The notes under the pieces are model-generated. The model had not been told where the DNA came from and ran no database searches. It saw only the letters and a list, made by a program, of their open reading frames with translations. 64,000 nucleotides of DNA from the NCBI RefSeq assembly GCF_004114935.1, contig NZ_CP022221.1, positions 2,687,001 through 2,751,000 on the forward strand. The letters are read 5' to 3'. This stretch comes from Bradyrhizobium zhanjiangense. Its GTDB lineage: Bacteria; Pseudomonadota; Alphaproteobacteria; Rhizobiales; Xanthobacteraceae. Positions 1 through 9,308 of the stretch are shown here, in pieces. How positions within the stretch are numbered: position 1 is the stretch's first letter; each line of letters begins with the position of its first letter. The position numbers and the translations under genes were made by a program.

Positions 1-980
1 GATCGTTGCACCTGTCCTACGTCCCGACCCGCCTGAACGAACTAGAGGAGAGTCTTTCTGACATTTTTGGCTCACGCGTAATCGCGCTGTCCAGTGGCAT
101 GCTGGCCAATTTGGGCGCGATGCCTATTCTGGCCTCAGGGCAATTCACTGGCGGCAGGAGGCCTGTCGTCGCCTTCGACCAGTCTGTACACATCTCGCTT
201 GCTCATCACAAGCCGGTAGTGGCTAATGAAACCGCCTTAGAAACGATAGCGCATAACGACATCAACGCTCTCGAGCGCTTGTGCCGTGATCATTCGGTGG
301 TCGCCTACGTGTGCGACGGCGTCTATTTCAGGGGCGGCTATGCTCCGATAAAGGAGCTGCGCCAGCTCCAGGAACGTTATGGGCTCTTTCTATATATCGA
401 CGACGCTCAGGGCATATCGCTCTTCGGACGCCAAGGTGAAGGATTCGCTCGTTCTCAGTTTTCCAAAGTCCTAGGTGACCGAACTGTCATAGCAGCCTCA
501 CTCGCCAAGGGGTTTGGTGCCTCAGGCGGAGTTCTGATGGTTGGACTCGCAGATCACGAGGCGCTGATCCGAAAGTCCTCCATTTCGTATTCATTTTCGG
601 CGGCGCCAAGCGCGGCTGCGATAGGTGCGGCGCTCGCGTCATGCAAAATTCACCGATCGCCTGAGCTGGGCCAGCGCCAACGGCGGTTGACGCAACTCAC
701 TCAGCTCTTTGACCGTGGTGTCGCCACCGCTGAACGAGGCAATTCACTTCCGATCCGGACCATCGTCATCGGGTCTGAAGTCAACGCGACGGCCATTGCA
801 AGACGGCTGCTGGATTGCGGCTTCTATACCTTAGTGGACGTGCAGACCGTCGCGCAAGGGAGGGCGGCAATTCGAGTGTGCATTACAGCGGAACATGAGT
901 TCTGCGATATAGAACGGCTATGTGACTGCATTCTGGAAATAACAGCCGAAGTAACGGGAAAGCCCTACCCTCTGAGGTGA
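1..980 (+). CDS. alpha-oxoamine synthase-like PLP enzyme (5' truncated by window edge)
   Basis: The frame is open to the left edge, so the N-terminus lies outside; the first visible start-like codon is TTG at 6. Fold-type I PLP enzyme of the BioF/KBL/CqsA group, which condense an amino acid with an acyl-CoA. Visible hallmarks are the HND segment (HNDINALE), the cofactor-ring region DDAQGISLFG (usually DDAHG.G in BioF, so His is Gln here), and the Schiff-base lysine in SLAKGFGASGG, about residue 168 of the visible frame. About 80 N-terminal residues are probably missing. No biotin or aminolevulinate neighbours are present, so the product is unknown. A CqsA-like signal synthase or an unusual amino-ketone synthase are equally possible. 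Confidence 0.75.
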   Translation, partial: SLHLSYVPTRLNELEESLSDIFGSRVIALSSGMLANLGAMPILASGQFTGGRRPVVAFDQSVHISLAHHKPVVANETALETIAHNDINALERLCRDHSVVAYVCDGVYFRGGYAPIKELRQLQERYGLFLYIDDAQGISLFGRQGEGFARSQFSKVLGDRTVIAASLAKGFGASGGVLMVGLADHEALIRKSSISYSFSAAPSAAAIGAALASCKIHRSPELGQRQRRLTQLTQLFDRGVATAERGNSLPIRTIVIGSEVNATAIARRLLDCGFYTLVDVQTVAQGRAAIRVCITAEHEFCDIERLCDCILEITAEVTGKPYPLR

Positions 981-1404
981 TATGAGCCTCGGCTGCAAGA
1001 AGAGAGCTCAACGGTCCGCACATTGGCATGCAGCCAATCCATGCTCGAGTCACGCGCATATGCTCGCTAAACTACCCTAATGCCATTGTGAAGAGCTTTC
1101 GCTCCAGCGGGTCGATAGTCGTTCTGCCAGTCGGTCGTGTTTGGTGTGACGCGATTCTTTGACCATCGCCGCTCGGATTGCTTTGACCCAAGTTGTCGAT
1201 ACCCCGCGTAGCGATCGCCCGCACCATGTTCAGCGAGATCACGCACCTGCAAGCCGCGGTTGACCCCATCGATAAGGCAATTGAACAGAAGAGCGTTCGG
1301 GCCGCGGCGGAAAGCCTCGCCGATACTCACCTGATGGTGCTCGTGGCTGCAATCGGCTCCTGTGTCATCTGCGCCCGCGAAGCGGGCTTTCTGGTCGGCA
1401 GGCT
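981..1404. other. gene-poor stretch before IS copy 1
   Basis: Only short overlapping frames occur on both strands. A 75-residue frame (start TTG 1193 or ATG 1227) runs into the left end of the insertion sequence and could be a gene tail cut by it. It has no recognisable motif. Confidence 0.3.
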
Positions 1405-1472
1405 TAGGGTCTGTACCTAATTAGCGAACTCTGATTCCCTCGCAGCTGGTTGATTCCACGCGGGGAACTTCG

Positions 1473-1811
1473 ATGCGCAAAGGACTGTTCTGGCTCAACG
1501 ACAAGCAATGGGCTCTGATAGAGCCGCATCTGCCAACGAACCAGACCGGACCGGTGCGCGACGACGATCGACGCGTCATCAGCGGTCTCATTCACATGCT
1601 TCAGTGCGGCGCACGCTGGCGCGATTGCCCGCCCGACTATGGTCCGTACACGACGATCTACAATCGTTTCAATCGCTGGGCCAAGCGCGGACATTGGCGG
1701 GCGATCTTTGAAGCGCTCGCCTGCTGCGGCGAAGACGGCGTGACTTTGTCCATCGACTCCACCACGATCAAAGCGCATCGCTCGGCGAGCGGCGGAAAAG
1801 GGGGAGCATGA
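1473..1811 (+). CDS. IS427-group transposase, first frame (OrfA)
   Basis: 112 residues: the N-terminal DUF4096-type region and the first catalytic aspartate segment (LSIDSTTIKAH). It ends at a TGA just after an AAAAGGGGG run. In copy 2 a shift of +1 at this run joins it to the second frame, so full transposase probably needs frameshifting, as is known for this group. Its own reading frame is intact. Confidence 0.85.
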   Translation: MRKGLFWLNDKQWALIEPHLPTNQTGPVRDDDRRVISGLIHMLQCGARWRDCPPDYGPYTTIYNRFNRWAKRGHWRAIFEALACCGEDGVTLSIDSTTIKAHRSASGGKGGA

Positions 1812-2231
1812 ACAAGCGATCGGCCGCTCGCGCGGCGGGCGGACCACGAAAATTCACGCGCTGAGCGACCCTGACTGCAGACCTTGCGCATTTCATCTCA
1901 CTCCAGGCCAGGACGCTGATATTGCCGCAGCGCCAACCCTTTTGGAACTCGCGCCACCCATGTCTGCCCTCATTGGCGACAAAGGGTACGACGGCGACGG
2001 CTTTCGAGCCGAAATCGTCGATCGTGGTGCCAAGCCCGTCATCCAAACAAATCCAACAGGGTCACTCTCCACAGCTTCAGCAAACGCGCCTACAAGGGGC
2101 GCAACGTCATCGAGCGCTGTTTCTGCCGCCTCAAGGATTTCAGGCGTGTCGCAACTCGCTACGACAAACTAGCCAGGAACTTCTTGGCTGCCGTCCATCT
2201 CGCCGCCATCGTTGCCTATTGGATCAATTGA
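1804..2231 (+). pseudogene. IS427-group transposase, second frame, broken
   Basis: Continues the DDE transposase with the second Asp (LIGDKGYDGDGF) and the catalytic Glu segment (RNVIERCFCRLKDFRR). Compared with copy 2, one T is missing near 2049 (CATCC against CATTCC). The frame therefore derails after PVI, and the Glu-containing C-terminus lies in another frame up to the stop at 2229-2231. The element should be inactive unless supplied in trans by copy 2. Confidence 0.85.
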
Positions 2232-2243
2232 GTCCGAGCCCTA

Positions 2244-2656
2244 GCATGCAGCCAAGTTGGCGCGAAGCGCCTGACGATAGGGCTGTCGTCGCAGGTTCTT
2301 TGCAATTTGAGATCTGCTCGCCGTGATCAGCCCGCGGCGAGGTATTCTAGCTGCGCTCCAGATGGGCGACGCTGTCTGCTGAACGATGCGTAGGCAATCG
2401 ATGCTTCTGGGTGCCTGTGAGCAGCGAACTTGTCTATCGGGCCTGCGTGCGGCTTTCCTCCAATAAACTGAGTGAAGCTGCTTCATATGACCTCGATCGA
2501 CTACGAACCTTGGTAGGGTTCGTTCTCCGCCAGGCTGATATAAGTAAGGTGAGGCCGTTCTGGCAGATGCGTTGAGAAGGGCCGAACGGGTTGTTGTCGC
2601 TATTTCTGTAGCGGCTTGTTGCTTTCTGAGGGCATCATATTCCGGAGTAGACGACC
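2244..2656. other. intergenic region upstream of aminotransferase
   Basis: No gene recognised. At 2561-2575 TGGCAGATGCGTTGA resembles a -24/-12 promoter but has GA where GC is required at -12, so it is not called. A Shine-Dalgarno-like GGAG lies about 10 nt before the ATG at 2657. Confidence 0.3.
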
Positions 2657-3934
2657 ATGCATGAAATGATCGGCGAAACACGGGAGCTTCAGGCAGTCGA
2701 AACGCTGGAATCGAACGTCCGCTCGTACTCGCGCATATTTCCCGCTACATTCAATCGAGCGCGCGGCTCCATTATGTTGACGGACAGGGGCCGAAAAATC
2801 ATTGATTTCTTTGCCGGAGCTGGCGCGTTGAACTACGGCCACAATAATCATGCGATTAAAGCAGCGATTATTGAGTATCTGGGTTCAGATGCTGTCGTTC
2901 ACGCGCTTGATATGAGCACGACGGCAAAACTCGAATTCTTGAAGACCTTTAGCTCTATAGTACTTCAGGAGCGAAATCTTCGATATCGTGCTCAATTCAC
3001 TGGGCCAACCGGTGCTAACGCCATCGAGGCGGCTTTAAAGCTCGCCCGGAAAGTCACGCGACGCAAGAACATTATTTCATTTACCCGTGGCTATCACGGC
3101 ATGAGTTTAGGAGCGATGGCCGCGACCGCTAATCATTTTTATCGTGCGGCCAGCGGCGTTTCTCTGTCTGGCTCGACTTTCGTGCCCTTTGATGGCTATC
3201 TCGGGCCAGATTTCGATACGGCTGATTATCTACGGAACGTTCTGCTGGATAAAAGTAGTGGTGTCGATTCTCCGGCCGCCATTCTCGTTGAGACCGTGCA
3301 AGGAGAGGGAGGAATAAATGTGGGCAGCAAGGAATGGCTGCGATCAATTCAGGCTATTGCCAGAGGTGCAGGTGCACTTTTGGTCGTGGACGATATACAG
3401 ATGGGCTGTGGCCGTACGGGCGAGTTCTTTAGCTTCGAGTTCGCAGAACTATCGCCAGACATCATCGTGATGTCTAAATCGCTGAGTGGCTATGGCCTTC
3501 CATTGTCAATGGTGCTGATCAAAGAAGGGCTGGACGTATGGGAACCGGGAGAACACACGGGTACGTTTCGAGCTAACAATCTTGCTCTCGTATCGGCAAC
3601 CGCCGCTATAAACACTTATTGGCGGAGCCAGACGTTTTCGGACGGCGTTAAGCGTATGGGAAATTTAATGCGCAGCCGACTTGATGCGATCGCGTCGGAG
3701 TATGGAGGAGGGTTTTCCGTTCGAGGGCGGGGCATGGTGTGGGGATTTGACTGTCACAGCGCCGAAATTGCCCAGGCGACGGCGCGTAAGGCGTTTAACG
3801 AGGGATTGATGATCGAACGATGCGGGCCGGATGATCAGGTCGTAAAATTCATGCCCGCACTTACCATCGATCAAGAGCTGCTAGATGAAGGACTTGATAT
3901 ATTTGAGAGGTCGTTGGCCGCTTCACTCAAATAG
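2657..3934 (+). CDS. ectB: diaminobutyrate-2-oxoglutarate aminotransferase (EctB type, class III)
   Basis: 425 residues, full length for the family. It makes L-2,4-diaminobutyrate from aspartate semialdehyde and glutamate. Recognised by FAGAGALNYGHNN, QFTGPTGANAIEAALKLARKV, ETVQGEGGINV, the PLP-phosphate segment DDIQMGCGRTG and the lysine at about 274 (SKSLSGYGLP). EctB normally sits with ectA and ectC for ectoine, but neither is nearby. Here it may feed another diaminobutyrate-containing product (siderophore or peptide). It is flanked by IS elements on both sides, which suggests it arrived or was stranded by transposition. Confidence 0.85.
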   Translation: MHEMIGETRELQAVETLESNVRSYSRIFPATFNRARGSIMLTDRGRKIIDFFAGAGALNYGHNNHAIKAAIIEYLGSDAVVHALDMSTTAKLEFLKTFSSIVLQERNLRYRAQFTGPTGANAIEAALKLARKVTRRKNIISFTRGYHGMSLGAMAATANHFYRAASGVSLSGSTFVPFDGYLGPDFDTADYLRNVLLDKSSGVDSPAAILVETVQGEGGINVGSKEWLRSIQAIARGAGALLVVDDIQMGCGRTGEFFSFEFAELSPDIIVMSKSLSGYGLPLSMVLIKEGLDVWEPGEHTGTFRANNLALVSATAAINTYWRSQTFSDGVKRMGNLMRSRLDAIASEYGGGFSVRGRGMVWGFDCHSAEIAQATARKAFNEGLMIERCGPDDQVVKFMPALTIDQELLDEGLDIFERSLAASLK

Positions 3935-4456
3935 CTTCACCGTTGTAAGGTCGAGTACGGCTTTTAGGATGATCCGCGGAGCTCTTTGGTTTGGGGATCA
4001 CTTGGCTGCCTACTCAGTGTATCGACAAAGCGGCTGGGGGACGTAGGCGCTAGGTGAGCCGCACTCGCCCCTTTGCTGAGAGTTCGACTAATGACGGTTT
4101 GCTGATAACGCACCGAAAGTGTCAGGCTATCGAAGCAGTAGCGAGATGTAGCGTGGTCCCTTCTGCCGTTGCGACCTAGTGGCTTCCTGGAGCGATTCTA
4201 AGGCGAGCTGCTCTCAGCCAGAAATCCGTTCTAAGAGTGTCTCGATTGTCTCTCAATGCGAGATGGTTGGCTAAGAGTGTAGCCGTCGTACAGAGCTTGC
4301 CCAGAGCCGTCACATCGACCACGAGATTCCAACCGTTGCCCAGTTGCGAACTTTGCGCACCATACGTCAAATAAAGGTCGCGCGATCGACGCGGCCTCCC
4401 TTGGGAGTAGCCAATCACATGAGCAGATCTGCCTGTCTTTCGTCAGTGATTGTTGG
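3935..4456. other. intergenic region between aminotransferase and IS3 element
   Basis: Short antisense frames only, none with a recognisable motif. I see no RNA gene or promoter I can defend. Confidence 0.3.
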
Positions 4457-4523
4457 ACGCTGACCTTGCCCCACGGGCTTAATCCAGTTTGAAGTTCGCT
4501 CTGGCCCACATAAGGACCAGAGC

Positions 4524-4790
4524 ATGAAGCGCAGTCGCTTTACGGAAGAGCAGATCATCGGGATTTTGAAGGAGCACGAAGCTGGCGTTTCGGTCGCCGA
4601 TCTGTGCCGCAAGCATGGCGTCAGTGACGCCAGCATCTACAAATGGAAGGCAAAATTCGGCGGGATGGAGGTGTCGGAGGCCAAGCGGCTGAAGACCCTG
4701 GAGGACGAGAACACACGACTGAAGCGGCTCTTGGCCGACGCCATGCTGGACAATGCGGCCTTGAAAGATCTCCTGGGAAAGAAATGGTGA
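4524..4790 (+). CDS. IS3 family transposase OrfA (HTH, Tnp_1/HTH_21 type)
   Basis: 88 residues with the family opening KRSRFTEEQIIGILKEHEAG, a helix-turn-helix (ADLCRKHGVSDASIYKWKAK) and a leucine-zipper-like tail (LEDENTRLKRLLADAMLDNAALKDLL) for OrfA/OrfAB multimerisation. The frame is intact and overlaps the OrfB start by 7 nt. Confidence 0.9.
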   Translation: MKRSRFTEEQIIGILKEHEAGVSVADLCRKHGVSDASIYKWKAKFGGMEVSEAKRLKTLEDENTRLKRLLADAMLDNAALKDLLGKKW

Positions 4791-5714
4791 TGCCCGCTGC
4801 CAAGCGGAAAGCTGTCGCCCATCTCGTGGACGTCTACGGAATGAGCGAACGGCGGGCGTGTAAAGCCATCGGCTGCTGCCGCATGACGATGAGATACAAG
4901 GCGACCCGCGCAGATGATGCCGGCCTTCGCCAGCGCATGAGGGCGATCGCCCAGGAACGTCGCCGTTTCGGTTACCGCCGCCTGCACGTGCTGCTCAAGC
5001 GGGAGGGTTATCTGGTCAACCATAAGAAGCTCTTCCGGCTCTACCGGGAAGAGAGGCTCGCGGTACGCCGCCGTGGTGGCCGCAAGCGGGCAATTGGGAC
5101 CAGGGCACCGATGATGGCGCCGATGGCCCCCAACGATCGTTGGTCGCTCGACTTCGTGTCGGATCAGCTCACCGACGGCCGTCGCTTCCGCATTCTGACC
5201 GTGGTCGACGATTGCACCCGCGAGTGTCTGGCGCTGGTGGCCGATACCTCGCTCTCGGGCGCCCGGGTGTCGCGGGAACTGGACCGCCTGATCACCGAGC
5301 GCGGTCAAGACCAAGACGGTGGTTAGCGACAACGGCACCGAACTCACCAGCAACGCCATTCTGACGTGGGCCGATCAGAGCCGCGTCGCTTGGCACTACA
5401 TCGCGCCAGGCAAGCCCATGCAGAACGCCTTCATCGAGAGCTTCAACGGCCGGCTGCGGGATGAATTGTTGAACGAGACGTTGTTCACCTCGCTGGCCCA
5501 GGCCCGCGTCGCGCTCGGATGCTGGCGCGCGGATTACAACGACACACGACCACACTCACAGCTCGGATGGAGGATGCCGTCCGAGTTCGCCATCACCTGC
5601 AACCCGCGACGGGATCTGGCGCTGCGCTATGCTGAGGGCTCCGCGCCAGCTCCCGTCGCTACCACCGCCCAAATGGGCAAATCCAACGACCGGGGCGAAC
5701 TCAGGAATGGATAA
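4784..5714 (+). pseudogene. IS3 family transposase OrfB (rve integrase), frameshifted
   Basis: Starts at ATG 4784. The first part contains RRFGYRRLHVLLKREG and the first catalytic Asp (DRWSLDFVSDQL). The frame breaks near 5308-5320, where the usual [14 protein letters not shown] junction reads GQDQDGG and then stops at 5326. The remainder ([14 protein letters not shown] with the second Asp, and [15 protein letters not shown] with the Glu) continues in another frame to 5714. All DDE segments are present but split, so transposition would need correction or read-through. A sequencing error at this one spot would restore a normal ORF. Confidence 0.85.
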
Positions 5715-5931
5715 AACTTGGGGGCAAGGTCAACGCGCTTGAACTGCGCAACATCTTCGTATCGTCCGATCACTGGGACGTTTCCAAGTGCTTATACTCG
5801 CGGTCTTGACGAGGCCTCTCCATCTGTCGCCACGGTGCTCCCGCCAGATCAGGCAGTCGACGATAGATGATTAACTGTCTTATCAATATGTTTGTGCAAA
5901 GCCGAGGGGATAAGAAGCAAGGAATAACGGA

Positions 5932-6630
5932 ATGGAAACCGTAGTTGATCCGTTGAGCATCTCACGTTTTTTGCAAAAATACGACGCCGCCGCCGCTCAA
6001 AACGGAGTGAAGATTTCGATAGGCTTCGATTTTGATGAGTATATCTCGATCACGCAGGCTACTCCAACAAAGGGACGGACATATCCGAATTTTCGACCGG
6101 ACCGTTCGCCAATCAAATTGGGCGAGGGATTTTGGATTGTTGGCGTCGATAGAAATAGCAACGTCGCTCTTTTAGAGGCCGCCCGACTGTACGATCTTTC
6201 GCGCAGCAACTTGGCCGAACATCTCCAGTCTTTGAAGGCGTTTTTCGCGGACCCGGCTGTGCATGCACATCCCCAGGATCGTTGTCGCTGCACAGCGCCG
6301 AGTGCGAAGAAGATAACGGGTAAAGTAGCTTATCTTGGAGACCGTTGGATTCGCAAGGACTTCAGAGGGATGGGGATGTCGAAGGTCATGGCGGGACTAG
6401 CGCGCGGAGTGTCCTTCGCGATGTGGGCTCCGGACTTCCTATGTGCACTAGTCGCGCGCCAGCTATTGGAAAAAGGGGTGGTTTACGGATATTCTCATCA
6501 CGAACCCGGCGGATCGATATTACAGTTGATAGGAGAGGACATCGTGGACGATGATTGCCTCGTTTGGCAAACAGGCGAGGAGTTGAAGAGCCTCGTTGAT
6601 CGTGCAAGCGAGCTGACTTTGACGCCCTGA
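5932..6630 (+). CDS. possible GNAT-fold acyltransferase-like protein
   Basis: 232 residues preceded by AAGGAATAACGGA just before the ATG. The segment GDRWIRKDFRGMGMSKVMAGLARG resembles GNAT motif A with its RxxGxG/A acyl-CoA loop, but no clear partner motif was identified. No signal peptide or membrane segment. It stands alone between an IS3 element and an IS3 relic. Substrate unknown; the GNAT assignment is tentative. Confidence 0.5.
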   Translation: METVVDPLSISRFLQKYDAAAAQNGVKISIGFDFDEYISITQATPTKGRTYPNFRPDRSPIKLGEGFWIVGVDRNSNVALLEAARLYDLSRSNLAEHLQSLKAFFADPAVHAHPQDRCRCTAPSAKKITGKVAYLGDRWIRKDFRGMGMSKVMAGLARGVSFAMWAPDFLCALVARQLLEKGVVYGYSHHEPGGSILQLIGEDIVDDDCLVWQTGEELKSLVDRASELTLTP

Positions 6631-6789
6631 TTGTGCCTGCATGATCGACTGGTAGGAGTCAATTCGATCTGTCGCCGAGTATTGGTCGGGCAGCGGACAT
6701 ACTCATCGCCGTTGTAGGGACTCGCGTTTTGGGCGATGAAGAGCGCGGCGTTGTTTCACATGCGAAACGGCCGCTGAGGTCAGTGAAGC

Positions 6790-7420
6790 GGTGCAGCGAG
6801 AGCGAACGTGGACAACCCAGAACTGGATTTTGGGCCTCCGTCACGTTGCCGGTCTGGTTGCGCCGCTGCCAACGCTAGCGAGAAGCAGGAGAAGGTATGA
6901 ACGATCGTCAGCGCCCGAAGCTCGGACCCGTTGTCAGACGATGGTTCACAAGGCCATTGATCAGGTCTCTCGTTCACCCGCGCGGCTGGTCTTCGATCCT
7001 CGCGCACTCGGCTTCGGCGCGGCTTCTGGTCGGCTTGTTGGGCAATGCAGGCCAACTCGCAAAATACGACGCCTCTTGTTCCGACCGTGCGGAGAATTCT
7101 CGCGGCTTAACAGCAAGTGGATACGGCGATAACCGTATCGAACCCGAACATGGCAGATCTGCTTCATCCGGCTTTCGAGGGCAGCCTGGGAACTTGTCAT
7201 CATTGGCCGAGTGATCGAAATCGGGAGGTGCGAGGCCTTGCGGGTCGACATCTGCCACTCGCCACAGATTCGTCGATCTACAGCGCCTCCAGTCAGGCTT
7301 CTACCATCCGGCGGATCACGCCCTGCAGCCTCTCCTTGCTGAGATAAATCGTCGAACAGCTTCTACTTCCTGCCGTTCTCCTGTTGGAGCTACTTGAACT
7401 CGTCCTAGGTCAGCGCGACT
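6790..7420 (-). pseudogene. decayed IS3-family element (OrfA tail plus OrfB pieces)
   Basis: Reading the minus strand from about 7420 down: an OrfA tail (LQQENGR.., then in another frame ERLQGVIRRMVEA and a stop), then OrfB pieces VRYGYRRIHLLLSRE (7251-6961 frame), VREDRRPAARVNER and RALTIVHTFSCFSLAL (7055-6780 frame). The pieces are in family order but scattered over several frames with internal stops. This is an old relic unrelated in sequence to the IS3 copy at 4461. Confidence 0.75.
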
Positions 7421-7554
7421 GATCCGCGCTGTACGGCAGATATTCGCGACCGGGCCCCGGCTGCTAGCTCCCTCTTAGGATGGACATCTTCTCGGCGGAC
7501 CGTATCAGGGCCTCTACGGCCTCTCCCTCATCACAGGGACGAGCTCGGCTATCC

Positions 7555-8349
7555 TTACCTGCATGCGGTGAGACCACCATCGACGTATAGTATTTGCCCC
7601 GTCACAAAACGCGACAGCTCCGATGCGAAGAAATGTACCGCGCCGGCGACATCGGCTGGCGTTGCCAGACGACAGAGAGGAATATTCGCGGTAGCTTGCC
7701 TAAACGTCGATGCATCTTCGAGCGCCCTATCGTTTTTTTGCGTCCGAACCCTACCAGGTGCTACGCCGTTGACAGTGATCCCGTGCGGTGCCAGCTCCGT
7801 CGCATGCTGCTTTAGAAGAACAGCCAGTCCGCCTTTTGCCGCGCAAAAGGAACTGTAGCCCCGATCCCGGAATCCAAGTGATGATCCAACCGAGAGGAGA
7901 TGGATTTGGCTGCCGCCCCTACCAGCAGCAATTTGATGCTTGGCCACCACTTGAGAGAGGAACATCCCGGCTCGCAACGTTCTTGAGTAGACCTCATCAA
8001 AGGCCTCCTCCGTCACTTCAAGTAGCCTCTGCTCCTTATTGAAACCGAGGCAATTTGCTAGAATGTCAATCGAACCATGATGATGTACCAGTGAGCTTGA
8101 GAGTTCTCTGATTGCTTCAGTGTTGGTTGCGTCGAGCTCAAGGCCCTTCGCAAAATAGCCCCTGTCGCTTAATTGGTGAGCTAGCGCGCGCGCCTGGTCG
8201 CCGTTTCGCCCCGCAATAACGCTGGTTGCTCCAGCAGCAGCAAGTGTTTCGGAGATTGTTGTGCCAATCGCTCCGTAACCACCGACAACGAATGCGACCT
8301 TGCCGCTAAGGTCCATCGAATGTTGAGTTTTGCCACGTACGTTGTGCAT
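7555..8349 (-). CDS. short-chain dehydrogenase/reductase with Phe at the catalytic Tyr position
   Basis: 264 residues. Rossmann glycine motif GGYGAIG near the N-terminus, NAG-equivalent segment ANCLGFN, Ser in LLSVGSSLG, and a C-terminal GQILYVDGG typical of classical SDRs. The YxxxK motif reads FCAAK (from GYSSFCAAKGG), so the lysine is kept but the catalytic tyrosine is phenylalanine; a tyrosine lies three residues earlier. Activity may be reduced or altered. The start at 8349 or the inner Met 8313 (MDLSGKVAF) are both possible. Monocistronic, substrate unknown. Confidence 0.8.
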   Translation of the reverse strand: MHNVRGKTQHSMDLSGKVAFVVGGYGAIGTTISETLAAAGATSVIAGRNGDQARALAHQLSDRGYFAKGLELDATNTEAIRELSSSLVHHHGSIDILANCLGFNKEQRLLEVTEEAFDEVYSRTLRAGMFLSQVVAKHQIAAGRGGSQIHLLSVGSSLGFRDRGYSSFCAAKGGLAVLLKQHATELAPHGITVNGVAPGRVRTQKNDRALEDASTFRQATANIPLCRLATPADVAGAVHFFASELSRFVTGQILYVDGGLTACR

Positions 8350-8762
8350 GGTCGTTCGCCTTCACTGAGTTGACTAGATATGATGTGCGATCTCGTTGAG
8401 CTATCTCAACCGAAGGATCCATTGCAAGCCATTCCATTTTACGCGATGCCGCAGAATGGGACTGCACCTGAGATCCGGCATCTCGTTTGTCTGATCACCC
8501 GAGTCGACCGCACTTTTGCTGAGCTGTTGACCGATTAGGTCGAGCGTTGGGCTCCCCGAATTCACAGCGGAAGACGATCTGTTACCCACTTGGCTAGCAC
8601 CTCCAGGCGGGATCTGCATGCAGCAAAATCCCTCCCACAATGGCACAAGGGGCGCCGCAGTGCCGATCAGGGCGGCGGGAGCTCCGAATTCCAGCCATCG
8701 CGGGTTTGCCGCACAGCCTTCTCTTCGCATAACGTTCAAGCTCGACCAGACTATGTTCGCGA
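8350..8762. other. intergenic region between SDR and AhpD-like gene
   Basis: No recognisable gene. It contains the 5' leader of the SDR and the 3' side of the AhpD-like gene; I see no strong terminator. Confidence 0.3.
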
Positions 8763-9308
8763 TTAGAATCTCACGTCACCGCTTGTCTCGATCGCGATGG
8801 CTACTGACTGCATAATAGCAGCAAAACGTACGGCAGTCTGGATCTCCGTTGGACTGAACCATTCCTGTTGCAGAGCTGTTTCGTGCTCGTCCATGAGGGC
8901 GCCGCAGCCATTGATAGCCGAGATGGCCAGTGACCACAGCTCGAGATCGCCCCTGTCGACGTTCGAACTATCGATTAGGTCTTGCCGTAGCCGCGCAGGC
9001 ATCTTCCTGTATTCCGGGTTTGACGCGAGTTGAACAAAGCGATTGTAGATGTTGTTCATCGCGATCAAGAAAGCCGCGGATTTAACGGCAGCGATGGCAT
9101 CTGGCGTCATTACAGATCTAGCCTCGCATTCCATCGCGGAAATGACCTTGTGATTGCGAGTTGCAATCGCGACGGCTAGCAATAGACTGCACTTGCACTT
9201 TGGCGGAAGTGTCTCGTCGGCCAACATAGCCGCTAGGTTAGTCCTAACGTCTCTGGCAAAATCCGGTATCTGATCCTTTAACTCGTTCATCAACATGATG
9301 TCTCTCAC
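8763..9308 (-). CDS. AhpD-like alkylhydroperoxidase homologue lacking one redox cysteine
   Basis: 181 residues, all-alpha AhpD/carboxymuconolactone-decarboxylase fold. AhpD reduces AhpC or peroxide through a CxxC pair and a Glu/His relay. The segment ELWSLAISAINGCGALMDEHE aligns with the mycobacterial AhpD active site ([21 protein letters not shown]): the Glu, the first Cys and the distal His are kept, but His132 is Ala and Cys133 is Leu. Disulfide-based peroxidase chemistry should fail. MNNIYNRF is also family-typical. No ahpC lies nearby. Start 9308 or the inner Met at 9293. Confidence 0.8.
   Translation of the reverse strand: MRDIMLMNELKDQIPDFARDVRTNLAAMLADETLPPKCKCSLLLAVAIATRNHKVISAMECEARSVMTPDAIAAVKSAAFLIAMNNIYNRFVQLASNPEYRKMPARLRQDLIDSSNVDRGDLELWSLAISAINGCGALMDEHETALQQEWFSPTEIQTAVRFAAIMQSVAIAIETSGDVRF

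Larger units (their letters stand above)
1407..2241 (+). mobile_element. IS5 family, IS427-group insertion sequence, copy 1 (835 bp)
   Basis: Both ends can be read. The left end starts GGGTCTGTACCTAATT and the right end, inverted, reads GGGCTCGGACTCAATT. A TA dinucleotide sits directly outside each end (1405-1406 and 2242-2243), as expected for target duplication in the IS427 group. The length matches copy 2 at 20309-21144 (836 bp). The one-base difference is a deletion in the second transposase frame, so this copy is probably not self-mobile. Confidence 0.9.
4461..5732 (+). mobile_element. IS3 family (IS407-like) insertion sequence, 1272 bp
   Basis: The left end reads TGACCTTGCCCCACGGGCTT and the right end, inverted, TGACCTTGCCCCCAAGTTTT, giving a good terminal inverted repeat. 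ACGC is present on both flanks (4457-4460 and 5733-5736), consistent with a 4-bp target duplication. Two overlapping frames (orfA, orfB) have the normal IS3 layout, but orfB carries a frameshift. Confidence 0.9.

Noticed and set aside
2561..2576. TGGCAGATGCGTTGAG as a -24/-12 promoter for the aminotransferase
   Set aside because: The -12 element has GA instead of the invariant GC.
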